Notes: a model not told the origin generated them from the sequence alone. A stretch of 64,000 bases of DNA from Halovivax limisalsi (GCF_023093535.1 NZ_CP095757.1:1240001-1304000); one strand, 5' to 3'; shown: positions 52,760 through 62,368, counted from the stretch's first letter. Translations and numbers: made by a program.

Positions 52760-53161
52760 GTGACCGCCGATCTCGACTATCCGTCCGCCGACCTCGTTCT
52801 CGATATCCACGAGCAGATCGTCGAGGAAGGGGACGAAACGGAACCGGGCGTTCGATCGGTGGAAGCGATCGAATCCGCGCTCCAGTACGTTTCCGAAGGG
52901 TTCTTCGGTAAGAGACCGGGGACCATCCACGAAAAGGCTATTCACCTGATGCGACTGCTCGTTGCCGATCACCCGTTCGTAGACGGAAACAAACGAACGG
53001 CATTACGGACTGTCGTCGTTTTCTACCTGATGAACGGATACACGTTCGAGTACGGTGACGAAATGCGCGCACTGTTACATCGATTTGCGACGGACGAGTC
53101 CGCCGTGGACACGGAAACGGCGGTAATCTACGTCCGAGCCTGTGCCCGCCGTAACGGCTAA
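52760..53161 (+). CDS. Fic/Doc-family toxin-like protein
   Basis: From GTG 52760 this gives 133 residues. The catalytic motif HPFVDGNKRTALRTVVVFYL is at residues 71-90: His71 as base, Gly-Asn-Lys in the anion loop. The Lys is typical of Doc, which phosphorylates EF-Tu, rather than AMPylating Fic with GNGR. SVEAIESALQYVSEGFFG lies before it, as in Doc. The motif is complete, so the protein is probably active. A small gene follows 28 nt downstream and may encode the antitoxin. Confidence 0.85.
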   Translation: MTADLDYPSADLVLDIHEQIVEEGDETEPGVRSVEAIESALQYVSEGFFGKRPGTIHEKAIHLMRLLVADHPFVDGNKRTALRTVVVFYLMNGYTFEYGDEMRALLHRFATDESAVDTETAVIYVRACARRNG

Positions 53162-53189
53162 ACCTGAGCGCCGCGAACCCCGATACGAA

Positions 53190-53360
53190 ATGGCCTCGAG
53201 CACCGATTCCGCGACGCCGATCGACGAAGCCGTTCGGCAACTCTACGAACGGTACCGGTCGGCCGAGAGCGACGCGGAACGTCGCGAAATCGCCCTGGAG
53301 ATGGGGAAGCTCGATGGCCGCCGAAACGCGGACATTTATGCGGCGCTCGAGGACGAGTGA
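53190..53360 (+). CDS. small charged protein, possible Doc partner
   Basis: This 56-residue helical protein (PIDEAVRQLYERYRSAESDA, then LEMGKLDGRRNADIYAALED) is rich in Glu and Arg. GTG 53142 would make it 72 residues and overlap the Doc gene. Position and size fit an antitoxin placed after its toxin, the reverse of phd-doc. No family is recognised, so this remains inference. Confidence 0.55.
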   Translation: MASSTDSATPIDEAVRQLYERYRSAESDAERREIALEMGKLDGRRNADIYAALEDE

Positions 53361-53607
53361 GGGATTCTGGGTGATCCCGATCCTCGCGGAGTAACCGATT
53401 GCAGCGACGATATCCCCCGGTCTCTCCACCGATTCGTCCGTCGCACGTGCTCGACTCACCCGGCCGAAACCGAACCGACCGCGTTCGGTTCGCCCGGTCC
53501 GCACGATCGTTGCCTCCCGATACCGACCACGCACGACCCGTCAGGTTCGGAGACGGTACGCCCGATCGCCAACCGCCACTAAGTCCCTCTCGGATGTGGC
53601 CAGTCAC

Positions 53608-54081
53608 ATGCGTCCCACCACTCGCCAGCAGTCGATCACCAATCGACCGCAAGTCTCGAATCTCCTCGAAGATACCGACGAGCAGCCGGAGCCGGACCGG
53701 ATCGAGAAATCGCCGGCCGTCCGACTCGGCCGCCTGCTCTACGGCGGCGTCCTCGGGACGATGGCGGTCGACGGCCTCCGAAACGCGGACGCGCGAGCCG
53801 AGTACGCCGACGCGAAGGGCGTCCCGGTGCCCTGGCTGGCGAACGTCTACGCGCACCTTTTGCTCCTGACGGGGGCCGTCGGAATCGCGCTGTGGCGCTC
53901 GCCGCGCGCCGCCGCGACAGCGGTCGTCGCCTTCTTCCTCGGCGTCACGCCGATGATGCACGACTTCTGGACTCTCGACGACCCCGAGCAGGCCCAGCAG
54001 GAACGGCTCAACTTCCTCAAGAACGCCGGCCTCCTCGGGGCCGCGCTGATCGTTCTCGGGATCGCGCGCCGGTCCCAGTGA
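53608..54081 (+). CDS. DoxX family membrane protein (second copy)
   Basis: From ATG 53608 this gives 157 residues. A charged tail of about 40 residues precedes four hydrophobic helices with the DoxX motif GVTPMMHDFWTLDDPEQAQQ, close to that of the 2610 gene. GTG 53596 is an alternative start. No catE-like or regulator gene is adjacent, so its role in redox stress is less clear than for the first copy. Confidence 0.75.
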   Translation: MRPTTRQQSITNRPQVSNLLEDTDEQPEPDRIEKSPAVRLGRLLYGGVLGTMAVDGLRNADARAEYADAKGVPVPWLANVYAHLLLLTGAVGIALWRSPRAAATAVVAFFLGVTPMMHDFWTLDDPEQAQQERLNFLKNAGLLGAALIVLGIARRSQ

Positions 54082-54207
54082 GGCGGCCCGAGCGAGAGGG
54101 TCGGAGCGAGCAGAACCGAGTGAGCGGGCCGAGTCCCGACGTACACGGCGATCCCTCGCGGCTTCACCCCGCGGCTATATCCACGCGGTCGGTGTACGAC
54201 CCTCGAC

Positions 54208-54894
54208 ATGCCGTCAGCACTGTTCGTCGTCAGCGAGCACGGCTACTGGGGAGAGGAGTGCGTCGAACCGCTCACCGCACTCTCGGACGCGGGCGTCGAA
54301 ATCGCGGTCGCCACGCCGACCGGCGGGCAGCCGAAGGTCGACGAGCGATCGGTCGACCCGGACGAGGTCGGGGAGGACCTGGCCGAGCGCGTCCGCGACG
54401 TCGCAAAGCACGACGACCGATTGAACGATCCCGTTCCGCTGGCCGACGCGGACGCCGACGACTACGACGCGGTGTTCTTCCCGGGCGGGCACGGCACCGA
54501 GTGGGACATCACGCACGACCACCACGCCCGCGATCTCCTGCGGACGGCCGTCGAGGGCGAGGACGGCACCGCCCTCGTCGTCTGTCACGCCGTCGGCCTG
54601 CTGGCGTTCACCCGCGACGAAGACGGCGCGTTCCTCGCCGCGGGCCGGACCGTCACGGGGTTTCCGAACGCCTGGGAGGAAGGGATCGTCGACGAGCGCG
54701 ACCTGCTGCCCGACGGCCGAAAGTTACCCTACTGGGTCGAGGACGAGGTCCGCGCGGTCGGGGCGGAGTGGGACGCCGAACTCGACGCCGAGACCTCCGT
54801 CCAGGTCGACGGCGACCTCGTCACCGGCCGCGGCCCGGAGTCCTCCCGCGCCGCGGCCGAGACCCTGCTCGACGAACTCGGCGTCGAGCGGTGA
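54208..54894 (+). CDS. DJ-1/PfpI-family glutamine-amidotransferase-like protein
   Basis: This 228-residue protein starts ALFVVSEHGYWGEECVEPL. The GGHG element is in VFFPGGHGTEWDI near residue 92, and the nucleophile-elbow Cys126 is in TALVVCHAVGLL. This layout matches Hsp31/YajL-like members with glyoxalase or deglycase activity. TATA-like CTATAT at 54175-54180 is about 30 nt upstream. It is probably a detoxification or chaperone protein. Confidence 0.85.
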   Translation: MPSALFVVSEHGYWGEECVEPLTALSDAGVEIAVATPTGGQPKVDERSVDPDEVGEDLAERVRDVAKHDDRLNDPVPLADADADDYDAVFFPGGHGTEWDITHDHHARDLLRTAVEGEDGTALVVCHAVGLLAFTRDEDGAFLAAGRTVTGFPNAWEEGIVDERDLLPDGRKLPYWVEDEVRAVGAEWDAELDAETSVQVDGDLVTGRGPESSRAAAETLLDELGVER

Positions 54895-55107
54895 GCACCT
54901 CGCCGGTCGGTTCCCGCGCCGTCGGGGGCACCCCATCCGGCGGTCCCGTCGGTTCGACCGCCCGCGCCGACCGGGTCCCGTAACCCCTCGCAATCGCGGA
55001 CGGTCGAGGCCGTTACCGGGCGGTAGCGGCCGTCAGCTTCCCGTATTGGTACTGATTGATGAGGGCAAACCGCAAGGTTTTCAACTCGGCGCTCTCGCCC
55101 CGACGAT

Positions 55108-57372
55108 ATGCACGACGACGCGGGGATCGCGCCGGACGCGGCGTCGCGAGCGGACGCGAGCTGCTCGGTACTGTACGTCGGCGCCGCCTCGGCGCTCACC
55201 GATGCGCTGGCCGAAACCGACGACCTGCACGTCGAACGACCGGCCGACCCGGAGGCGGCCGTCGACGCGGTTCGGGCCGATCCGGACGGCGTCGACTGCG
55301 TCGTCACCGAGTACGATCTGCCGGGGGTGACCGGCATCGAGCTGCTCGAACGCGTGCGCGCTATCGAGCCGGGGCTACCGGTCGTCCTCGTCGCGGCCGA
55401 CGGCTCGGAGGCGGTGGCGAGCGAGGCCATCTCCGCGGGCGTCGACGATTACGTACCGAAACGCGGGACCGCCGAAGGCGCCCGCACGCTCCGCTCCAGC
55501 GTCGAGAACGCGATCGACCGTCGCCGGGCCGAACGCGAGCGCGAGCGTCACCTCACCGCGATCGAGACCGCCGCGGAGGGGATCAGCATCCTCGACGCGG
55601 ACGGCCGATTTCGGTACGTCAACGAGGCCTACGCCCGCCTCTACGGCTACGAGCCGGACGAGCTCGTCGGCGAGTCCTGGGAGCGCCTCTACCGGCCCGA
55701 GGACGCCTCGCGGGTTCGCGAGGAGATCCTGCCGACGGTCTACGAGACGGGGCGCTGGAGCGGCTACACGACCGGCCTCCGGGCCGACGGTTCGACGTTC
55801 GTCGAGGATCACGACCTCGCGGTGACCGCCGACGACACGCTCGTCTGCACCGTCCGGGACGTCGACGCCCGCCGCGCCGAGGGGGCCGCGGTCGAGGAGC
55901 GACTCCTGCTCGATCGCGCGCTCGACCTCCTGCCCGACATCGTCTACGTCCTCGACCCCGACGGGACGCTATCGTGGTACAACGACCGCCTGCCCGACGC
56001 GACCGGGTATGCGCCCGCGGAACTCGATGCGATGTCGGCCGTCGAACTGTTCCCGCCGACCGAGCGCGATCGCGTTCGGACGGCGATCGAGACGGTTCGT
56101 TCGACCGGCAGCGAGGTGATCGAGACCGAGATACGGACCGCAGACGGCGAGTGCGTGCCGTACGAACTCACCGGCGACCTGGTCACCGATGGCGGCGACC
56201 CCGCCGCGATCGTCGGGGTCGGCCGCGACATCTCCTCGCACCGCGAGCGCGAGCGAACGCTGCGGGCGCTCAACGAGACGTCCCAGGAGTTGATGGGCGC
56301 CGAGACGGAGCAGGCCGTCGCCGATCGCGGCGTCAGGGCCGCACAGGAGGTGGTGGGGCTGGCGGCGACGGCGATTCACCGGTACGACGAGGCGGCCGAC
56401 GGCCTCGTCCCGGTGGCCCAGACCGACCCGGGTGCGAGCATCCTCGCGGACCCGCCGACGCTCGAAGCGGGCGAGAGCATCGCCTGGCGCGTCTACGCGT
56501 CGGGCGAGCCCTACGCCACCGGCGACGTCAGCGCCGATCCGGACGCGGCCAACCCCGAGACGCCGATCGAGAGCGAGGTCATCCTGCCGCTCGGCGACCA
56601 CGGCGTGCTCATCGCCGCCTCGGAGACGCCCCGCGCGTTCGACGACGAGGACGTCGTTCTCGGGGAGATCCTCGCCGGCTCGATCGAGGCGGCGTTCGAC
56701 GCCGTCGATCGGACCGCGGAACTGGCCGCGCGCGAGCGGGAGCTGGCCGACCGCAACGAGCGCCTCGAGGAGTTCGCGTCGGTCGTCTCTCACGACCTCC
56801 GGAACCCGCTCCAGGTGGCTCGCGGCCACCTCGATCGCATTTCGGCGTCGGCGGACCGCGCCGACGCCCTCGAGCAGGCGACCGAGGCGCTCGACCACAT
56901 GGACGCCTTGGTGGACGATCTGCTGACGCTCTCCCGGCAGGGGGAGTCGATCGGCGACCGCGAACCGGTCGTCCTCGATCACCTCGCCCTGCAGTGCTGG
57001 CGCACGATCGACGCGGCGGCGGCGACGCTGCGCCGCGAGAGCGAGCGCGCGGTCATGGCGGACCGGAGACGGCTTCGACAGCTCCTCGAGAACTTGCTCG
57101 CGAACGCGGTCGTCCACGGCGGTCCGGACGTCACGGTGACCGTCGGCGCTCGCCCGGGCGGCTTCTACGTCGCCGACGACGGACCGGGCATCCCGCCCGA
57201 CGAGCGAGCGACGATCTTCGAGACCGGCTACACGACGGCCGACGACGGCACCGGCTTCGGCCTGGGAATCGTGACGCGAGTCGCCGAGGCCCACGGCTGG
57301 TCGGTCGAGGTCGGCGAGAGCGAGGACGGCGGCGCCAGGTTCGACGTGACGGGCGTCGAGATCGTGGGGTGA
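55108..57372 (+). CDS. multidomain sensor histidine kinase (receiver-like, PAS, PAS, GAF, HisKA, HATPase)
   Basis: This 754-residue soluble protein begins with a receiver-like domain (CVVTEYDLPGVTGIELLERV, residues about 68-87; here the acceptor Asp position reads Glu-Tyr-Asp). PAS domains lie near 145-255 and 265-380, GAF near 395-530. The H-box is SVVSHDLRNPLQVARGHL with His562. N, G1 and G2 boxes are LLENLLANAVVHG, YVADDGPGIP and DDGTGFGLGIV. No helices span the membrane, so it senses cytoplasmic signals such as redox or light. No response-regulator gene is adjacent. Confidence 0.88.
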   Translation: MHDDAGIAPDAASRADASCSVLYVGAASALTDALAETDDLHVERPADPEAAVDAVRADPDGVDCVVTEYDLPGVTGIELLERVRAIEPGLPVVLVAADGSEAVASEAISAGVDDYVPKRGTAEGARTLRSSVENAIDRRRAERERERHLTAIETAAEGISILDADGRFRYVNEAYARLYGYEPDELVGESWERLYRPEDASRVREEILPTVYETGRWSGYTTGLRADGSTFVEDHDLAVTADDTLVCTVRDVDARRAEGAAVEERLLLDRALDLLPDIVYVLDPDGTLSWYNDRLPDATGYAPAELDAMSAVELFPPTERDRVRTAIETVRSTGSEVIETEIRTADGECVPYELTGDLVTDGGDPAAIVGVGRDISSHRERERTLRALNETSQELMGAETEQAVADRGVRAAQEVVGLAATAIHRYDEAADGLVPVAQTDPGASILADPPTLEAGESIAWRVYASGEPYATGDVSADPDAANPETPIESEVILPLGDHGVLIAASETPRAFDDEDVVLGEILAGSIEAAFDAVDRTAELAARERELADRNERLEEFASVVSHDLRNPLQVARGHLDRISASADRADALEQATEALDHMDALVDDLLTLSRQGESIGDREPVVLDHLALQCWRTIDAAAATLRRESERAVMADRRRLRQLLENLLANAVVHGGPDVTVTVGARPGGFYVADDGPGIPPDERATIFETGYTTADDGTGFGLGIVTRVAEAHGWSVEVGESEDGGARFDVTGVEIVG

Positions 57373-57515
57373 GTCGACCCGGGCGTCGACGTCGTGGCGT
57401 GGCCCGAACCGGCGACCTGGAACCGCCGGCCGGTCCTGGTTCCCACTCGTCCGTTCCGGCCTCGTGTCGCTCGCCTCGCAGTCGACCGTGATGCTCGACT
57501 CGCCTCGCAGTCGTC

Positions 57516-57845
57516 TCAGCCGTCGGTCGACGCGTTTGCGGGCTCGGCCGGCCCGCGCTCCGCGACGACCTCGTGAATCTCGACCTCGTTGGGCGCCTCG
57601 AACGCGCTCTCGGCGTCCGCGTCGCCGTGGGCGCGATCGAAGTCGACGCTGTCGCGCCAGGATTCGTACGCTTCGCGCGACTCCCAGACCGTCTGGGTGA
57701 CGTACCCCTCGGCGTCGACGGGTGCGAGGAGCCGCAACTCGCGAAACCCGGCTCGCTCTTCGATGCCGTGATTCGTCCGTAGTCGATCGACGAACGCGTC
57801 GACGCGGTCGGCCGGAACCTGCACGCGGTTCGAGACGACGATCAT
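57516..57845 (-). CDS. antibiotic-biosynthesis-monooxygenase-fold (HmoA-like) protein
   Basis: This 109-residue dimeric alpha/beta-barrel protein reads MIVVSNRVQVPADRVDAFVD, then YVTQTVWESREAYESW, the pattern of ABM-domain proteins including heme-degrading HmoA. The C-terminal 25 residues are acidic and Ala/Thr-rich. A DtxR-type regulator gene lies 900 nt away, so a heme or iron link is possible but unproven. Confidence 0.75.
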   Translation of the reverse strand: MIVVSNRVQVPADRVDAFVDRLRTNHGIEERAGFRELRLLAPVDAEGYVTQTVWESREAYESWRDSVDFDRAHGDADAESAFEAPNEVEIHEVVAERGPAEPANASTDG

Positions 57846-57987
57846 TCGCGTATCACCGGCTTAACGGTGGGACGGCGCGGGTAGAAACCTGTACCCGCAC
57901 ATCTTCGTGCGGCGGGGCGTCACAAAACGGTCCCTCCGACGGATGTCGCCGACGGTCGGGTTTCGTTCGACCGTCCGACTGTACCGA

Positions 57988-58629
57988 TCAGAACGGGGCG
58001 TCGGGCGATCCGCGGCTCGGCCGTTCGGACTCCCTGGCCCGCTCCATCGGGTTCGAGCCGACGGGGGCGCTGTCTTCGGGCTCCGCCGTCACGTCGCCGG
58101 TCTCGAGGTACGTCTCCTCGAGTTCTTCGAGCTGGTCGCGGATCGCCTCGCTCTGGTGGTGCATCGGCGCCGGTCGGACCCGCACGAGGTCGTACTCGTG
58201 GCGGTCGGAAAGCGCGTTCCAGGCCCTGAACGAGCCGATGGTGAGGGTGTGGGTCTGCGGGCAGAACGGCGTCGTCGGGGTGAACTCCGCGCGGAGGACG
58301 CGTTCGACGCCGTCGCCGTCGATCGTCCGATCGCGCTCGACGGCGTCCGCTGCGTCGGGCCGTTCGACCGCGTAGCGATAGCCCGCGTTCTCGTGGCGGG
58401 TGTCGAGGTTCAGCTCCGCCAGGTTGTAGTTGAACGTCATGTCGTAGACCTTGCGGGCCTCGAAGACGTCCCTGGTCACCCGGTGGAACGCGACGTGGTC
58501 CATCCCGGACAGGACGTCGTGCTCCGCGAGGAAGGGACCGGGCGAGGGGACGTGGTCGGCGACGAACGCGTCGAAGGGGTCGAACAGGCCGTCGGAACCG
58601 CCGCCGAAGGGAGACGGGAAGCGTGACAT
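57988..58629 (-). CDS. conserved-looking protein of unknown function
   Basis: This 213-residue protein has a compact middle with FNYNLAELNLDTRHENAGYR, LRAEFTPTTPFCPQTHTLTI and GSFRAWNALSDRHEYDLVRV. A single Cys sits in a TPFCPQTH motif reminiscent of MIP18/PaaD-type iron-sulfur assembly domains, but the likeness is weak. The last 50 residues are low-complexity. It lies 133 nt downstream of a DtxR-family gene on the same strand, so iron-regulated co-expression is conceivable. Confidence 0.6.
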   Translation of the reverse strand: MSRFPSPFGGGSDGLFDPFDAFVADHVPSPGPFLAEHDVLSGMDHVAFHRVTRDVFEARKVYDMTFNYNLAELNLDTRHENAGYRYAVERPDAADAVERDRTIDGDGVERVLRAEFTPTTPFCPQTHTLTIGSFRAWNALSDRHEYDLVRVRPAPMHHQSEAIRDQLEELEETYLETGDVTAEPEDSAPVGSNPMERARESERPSRGSPDAPF

Positions 58630-58762
58630 GTCTCCGGGTTCGCTCTCACCCGGGATACGGCTACTCCCGGAGATATTCGCCTCGCGCTCCGCTCGACTGG
58701 TCTGACACCCTCGCGGGCGACGCAGTGGGCCGGGGCATCATGATCGGTCCGGGGACGGGCCC

Positions 58763-59236
58763 TCAACAGGCCGGACACGCCTCGCCGCCGTCCGTATCGG
58801 CCTCCGGACAGACGCCGGGACAATCCGTCTCGACCCGGTCGCGGAGGGTATCGAGTCCCGCGGGCGGCAGCGCGACCGCGAGGTCGAAGGTCCGCTCGTC
58901 GTCGAGGTCGTCCTCGAGCGCCGACTCGAAGTACGACGAGACGACGCAGACGCGCCACGCGACCCGCGCGGCGACGGCCTCGCCCCGCTCGGTCAGCCGG
59001 ACGCCCCGGTACTTCTCGCGGTCGAGGAGGCCGCGCTCGCCCAGCTTCGACAGCATCTGTGACGCGCTGGCCGGCGTCACCCCGACCGCGGCCCGGAGGT
59101 CGCCGGTCGTGACCCGGCCGTCTCGCCCCGTCGATTCGTCCGCGATGGCGTAGAGGTATCGCGCCTCGCGCCGCCCGACCGAGTCGATCGCGGCCGGCCG
59201 ATCCGTCCTCCCGGGTGCGCGCGTATCGGCTTCCAT
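58763..59236 (-). CDS. DtxR/MntR-family metal-dependent regulator
   Basis: From ATG 59236 this gives 157 residues. The N-terminal winged helix is SVGRREARYLYAIADEST and TTGDLRAAVGVTPASASQML, with LSKLGERGLLDREKYRGVRL. The dimerisation helices that follow carry the usual His/Glu positions less clearly than classical DtxR. The C-terminus holds four Cys (139, 143, 154, 157), an extra metal-binding or redox site. It probably represses iron or manganese uptake genes. Confidence 0.8.
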   Translation of the reverse strand: MEADTRAPGRTDRPAAIDSVGRREARYLYAIADESTGRDGRVTTGDLRAAVGVTPASASQMLSKLGERGLLDREKYRGVRLTERGEAVAARVAWRVCVVSSYFESALEDDLDDERTFDLAVALPPAGLDTLRDRVETDCPGVCPEADTDGGEACPAC

Positions 59237-59438
59237 GGCCTCCCATCCGAGCGCGGCCGTGAAACCCCTCCTCCCGAATCGGTTCGCCTCCGACGAGGCG
59301 GTCACTGGCCTCGAACGCCCCGGTCGGGGTCTGGTACCGGTCGCTGTTCGCCGTTCGGACGCGGCCGTCGGCGCTGTAGAAGGAGGGTTCGCGGACGACT
59401 GGTTTCTTCCGCCCGCCGTGGTGTTTTCGCCGGTGGTC

Positions 59439-59912
59439 CTACGCGCCCCTGACCGCCTCGAGGACGTCCTCGTAGGGCGGTTCGGTCGTCGGGTCGTCGG
59501 CGACCCAGGTGTAGGCGACCGTTCCGTCACCCTCCAGGACGAACACCGCCCGGTTCGCGACGCCGTGGAGGCCGAGGTCAGCGATGTCGATTTCGAGGCC
59601 GTACGCCCGGATGGCCTCGCCGGCCGTGTCGCTGACGAGGTCGAACTCGATCCCGTGCTCCTCGCGGAACGCGCCCTGGCAGAACGGCGAGTCGGCGCTG
59701 ACCCCGAGGACGGTCGCTCCGGCGCCGCGGAAGTCGGCCAGGCGCTCTTGCAGGGCGACCATCTCGTTCGTGCACGGAGGCGTGAACGCGCCCGGGAAGA
59801 ACGCCAGGACGACCGGCCCGTCACCGAGTCGGTCCTCGAGGGCGAACGATTCGTGCTCGCTCGTGCCGCGCGTCGCGTCGAACGTCGGCGCAACGTCTCC
59901 TGATTCGAGCAT
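59439..59912 (-). CDS. peroxiredoxin, BCP/AhpE-like
   Basis: From ATG 59912 this gives 157 residues. The peroxidatic Cys47 is in FFPGAFTPPCTNEM; a second Cys78 in VSADSPFCQGAF could be the resolving Cys of an atypical two-Cys enzyme. GVANRAVFVLEGDGTVAYTW completes the family pattern. It reduces peroxides with thioredoxin-like donors. It follows the DtxR gene region but is a separate unit. Confidence 0.88.
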   Translation of the reverse strand: MLESGDVAPTFDATRGTSEHESFALEDRLGDGPVVLAFFPGAFTPPCTNEMVALQERLADFRGAGATVLGVSADSPFCQGAFREEHGIEFDLVSDTAGEAIRAYGLEIDIADLGLHGVANRAVFVLEGDGTVAYTWVADDPTTEPPYEDVLEAVRGA

Positions 59913-60028
59913 CGCTCCACCGTTCGACTCACGGCGGGGAATAGGCCGGGCCGAACATCTCCGCACGCCGTCGCGCTGCGGTCGATCGGGTCGGGCGGCG
60001 TTCACACGGCGTCGACCGGAGAGCGATG

Positions 60029-60751
60029 TCACGCCGCCAGTCGACCGCCGACGTAGCCGCCGACGGCGCCCAGGGCGGCGCTCACCACGGCCACGAACAG
60101 CACCGTCAGCACCAGCACGACGGCGAGCAGCGAGGCCCAGCCGCCTTCGCCGACGGCGAGCAAGCCGTCGACGAGGCCCGCCAGGACGAATCCCGACGGA
60201 ATCGCGATCGCGAGCGCCGGGAGGAGGCCGGCGAGGGCGCCGACGCCGATCGACCGGCCGGAGTCGTCGTGTACCAGGTGACCGGCGACCGCGCCGCCGA
60301 TCACCGGTGCCACCGGAGCCGCAAAGGAGAACAGGGCGGTCGCGACCGCGCCGATGACGGCCGCCGTGGCGTCGGAATCCGCTGGATCCGCTCCCGTCGC
60401 CCGGTTGTGAGCGCGCCGCCGCAGCACGACGAACGCCACGCCGGCGACGACGAGTGCAGCGCCGGTGACGACGAGTCCGAGTTCCGTCCACCGAACCACG
60501 GCCTCGGTCACCGCGACCGAGTCGGCCGGCGAGAGCTCCTCCGTCCCCAGCATCACCGTCACCTCCCCCGATTCGACGCCGTCGACGATGGCCGCACGAT
60601 CGACGAACGCGGCCAGCGCGATCCCGCCTGCGACCGCGAACAACCCGGCGAGGACGATCAACCCGCCCAGAATCCAGTCGACGATCGCGGGAAATCGCCG
60701 CCCGTCAGTCGCCCGTTCGCCGTCCGATCGCCGACCCGAGGTTTCGCCCAT
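60029..60751 (-). CDS. DUF5518-like polytopic membrane protein
   Basis: This 240-residue protein has two N-terminal helices around a short external loop, then three or four Gly/Ala-rich helices (AVIGAVATALFSFAAPVAPV, VLFVAVVSAALGAVGGYVGG). The glycine-rich second half is like DUF5518 haloarchaeal proteins. No enzyme motif is seen. Confidence 0.6.
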   Translation of the reverse strand: MGETSGRRSDGERATDGRRFPAIVDWILGGLIVLAGLFAVAGGIALAAFVDRAAIVDGVESGEVTVMLGTEELSPADSVAVTEAVVRWTELGLVVTGAALVVAGVAFVVLRRRAHNRATGADPADSDATAAVIGAVATALFSFAAPVAPVIGGAVAGHLVHDDSGRSIGVGALAGLLPALAIAIPSGFVLAGLVDGLLAVGEGGWASLLAVVLVLTVLFVAVVSAALGAVGGYVGGRLAA

Positions 60752-60914
60752 GTCATCAACTCACACGGGAAATGCCGTAAAACCACGAGCGTACGGGGGT
60801 GAGGGGTGTCGGTCGCTGATCGCCCGTCGCCGACCGATCTCTCAGGGTGCGACGCGGTCGAGCGGCTGGACAAGTATAGAAAGGTTGAACTGTACGCGGC
60901 AGCGACGGTCGCAC

Positions 60915-61229
60915 ATGGACGTCGTTACCACCGAGACGATTCCGGACGAAGAGATCGACGAGGCGCTCGGCATCGCTCGTGGCAACACGGTCAAGGCGCG
61001 CAACGTCGGGCGCGACATCACCCAGAGCATCCGCAACATCACCGGCGGCGAACTCAAAGCCTACTCCGAACTCCTGACCGACGCCCGCGACGAGGCGATC
61101 GCCCGGATGACCGACGACGCCGAGAAAATGGGCGCCGACGCGATCGTCAACGTTCGCATCGAGACCTCGGAGATCGCCGGCGGGAGCTCGGAGGTCATCG
61201 CGTACGGCACGGCCGTCACCCTGCGGTGA
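60915..61229 (+). CDS. YbjQ/UPF0145 family protein
   Basis: This 104-residue protein begins VVTTETIPDEEIDEALGIAR and continues NTVKARNVGRDITQSIRNIT, with the conserved GADAIVNVRIETSEI near residue 75. This is the usual YbjQ length; the family forms pentamers of unknown role. GTATAGAAA at about 60874-60882 is a likely TATA element, about 37 nt before the ATG. Confidence 0.9.
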   Translation: MDVVTTETIPDEEIDEALGIARGNTVKARNVGRDITQSIRNITGGELKAYSELLTDARDEAIARMTDDAEKMGADAIVNVRIETSEIAGGSSEVIAYGTAVTLR

Positions 61230-61269
61230 GCCGCGCCGAACCGTCCGGCGAGGCGTCTCCGACGATCCG

Positions 61270-61770
61270 ATGAGTGACGTCTCGATCGAACGCGTCGATC
61301 CGGCCCGCACCGGCGTCAAAGCGGGTCGCGTCGTGGGACTCCTGACGGCGATCCTCGCCGTCGCGAGCCTGCTCGCCGTGCGCGAGGCGTTCGTCGGCCG
61401 CTTGCTGACGATGGTGGAACTGCTCGGCGTCGGCCCGAGCCTCCTCGGACTCGACCCCGGTCGCACCGCGGCGCTTTACTTCTGGCTCTACGCGGCCGGC
61501 GCCGTCCTCGCCCGCTACGGACTCTGTTACGTCGTCGGCTCGCTCGTCGGCGTCGTCTACGACTGGCTCGACGAGCCGCCGGTCCCCGTCCTCGTCGGGC
61601 TCGTACTCGCGATCGGCCTCGTCGACGGGGCGATCCAGGCGATCGATACGGGTATCGTCGCGATCGGCGTCGGGTACGTCCTCGCCTGGCTCGCGTACGT
61701 GCCGGCGTTTTACTGGCTCTACGATCCGGACGCCGCGTCGGTCCCCGACCGCCACGTCCGAAACTCCTGA
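61270..61770 (+). CDS. four-helix membrane protein of unknown function
   Basis: This 166-residue protein has hydrophobic segments near residues 20-42, 65-95, 105-125 and 130-150, and a short charged C-terminus. It lies 40 nt after the YbjQ gene on the same strand and may share its transcript. No family is recognised. Confidence 0.65.
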   Translation: MSDVSIERVDPARTGVKAGRVVGLLTAILAVASLLAVREAFVGRLLTMVELLGVGPSLLGLDPGRTAALYFWLYAAGAVLARYGLCYVVGSLVGVVYDWLDEPPVPVLVGLVLAIGLVDGAIQAIDTGIVAIGVGYVLAWLAYVPAFYWLYDPDAASVPDRHVRNS

Positions 61771-61879
61771 CCCGTCCGCCGTCAACCGGCCTGCTGCCTG
61801 TCTCGCCGCGCCGAGACGCTGGCGTCCGCGCCTGTCGTGACGCCGTGCCCGCGTCCTGACCGCGGTCGCCGGTCCACGC

Positions 61880-62368
61880 TCACCCCTCGATCGTCGACTC
61901 GAGTTCGGCGAAGTCCTCGACCACCCTGACCGTGACCGGCGTATCCGTAAAGCGCTCGCCCAGGAAGACCACCACGTGCTCGGTCGCAGGGTCGCGGACC
62001 TCGATCGCGGTCTCGACCGAGCCGCTCTCGGTTCCGTCGGCCGACCCGAACGAGACCGCGAGGTCGTACGATCCCGGATCGGTCAGTGTCTCCTCGTAGA
62101 TCGCCGCTGGGTCTGACTCGCCACCGTCGTCGGCCGGCAGAGCGAGCGATTCGTCGAGCACCGTCTCGCCCGCCGGATCCACGAGCGTGAGTGCGCCCGT
62201 AACGCGGGCCCCGGTCGTGTTGAACACGTTGACGTCGCCGACCACGCGATCGACGAGCCACTCGCTCGCCCGGGTGCACCCGGCCAGGCCGCCGCAAACG
62301 GCGCCGGCCCCCGCCGCGAGCACCCGTCGACGCGTCCGGCGATCGGGTCGAGGCGAGTCGCCCTGCAT
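61880..62368 (-). CDS. Tat-type lipoprotein
   Basis: From ATG 62368 this gives 162 residues. The start RRTRRRVLAAGAGAVCGGLA with the lipobox AGC (Cys near 31) points to Tat export and lipidation. An Ig-like or transthyretin-like beta domain follows (VNVFNTTGARVTGALTLVDP; SYDLAVSFGSADGTE). Haloarchaeal genomes carry many such proteins; the ligand is unknown. Confidence 0.72.
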   Translation of the reverse strand: MQGDSPRPDRRTRRRVLAAGAGAVCGGLAGCTRASEWLVDRVVGDVNVFNTTGARVTGALTLVDPAGETVLDESLALPADDGGESDPAAIYEETLTDPGSYDLAVSFGSADGTESGSVETAIEVRDPATEHVVVFLGERFTDTPVTVRVVEDFAELESTIEG

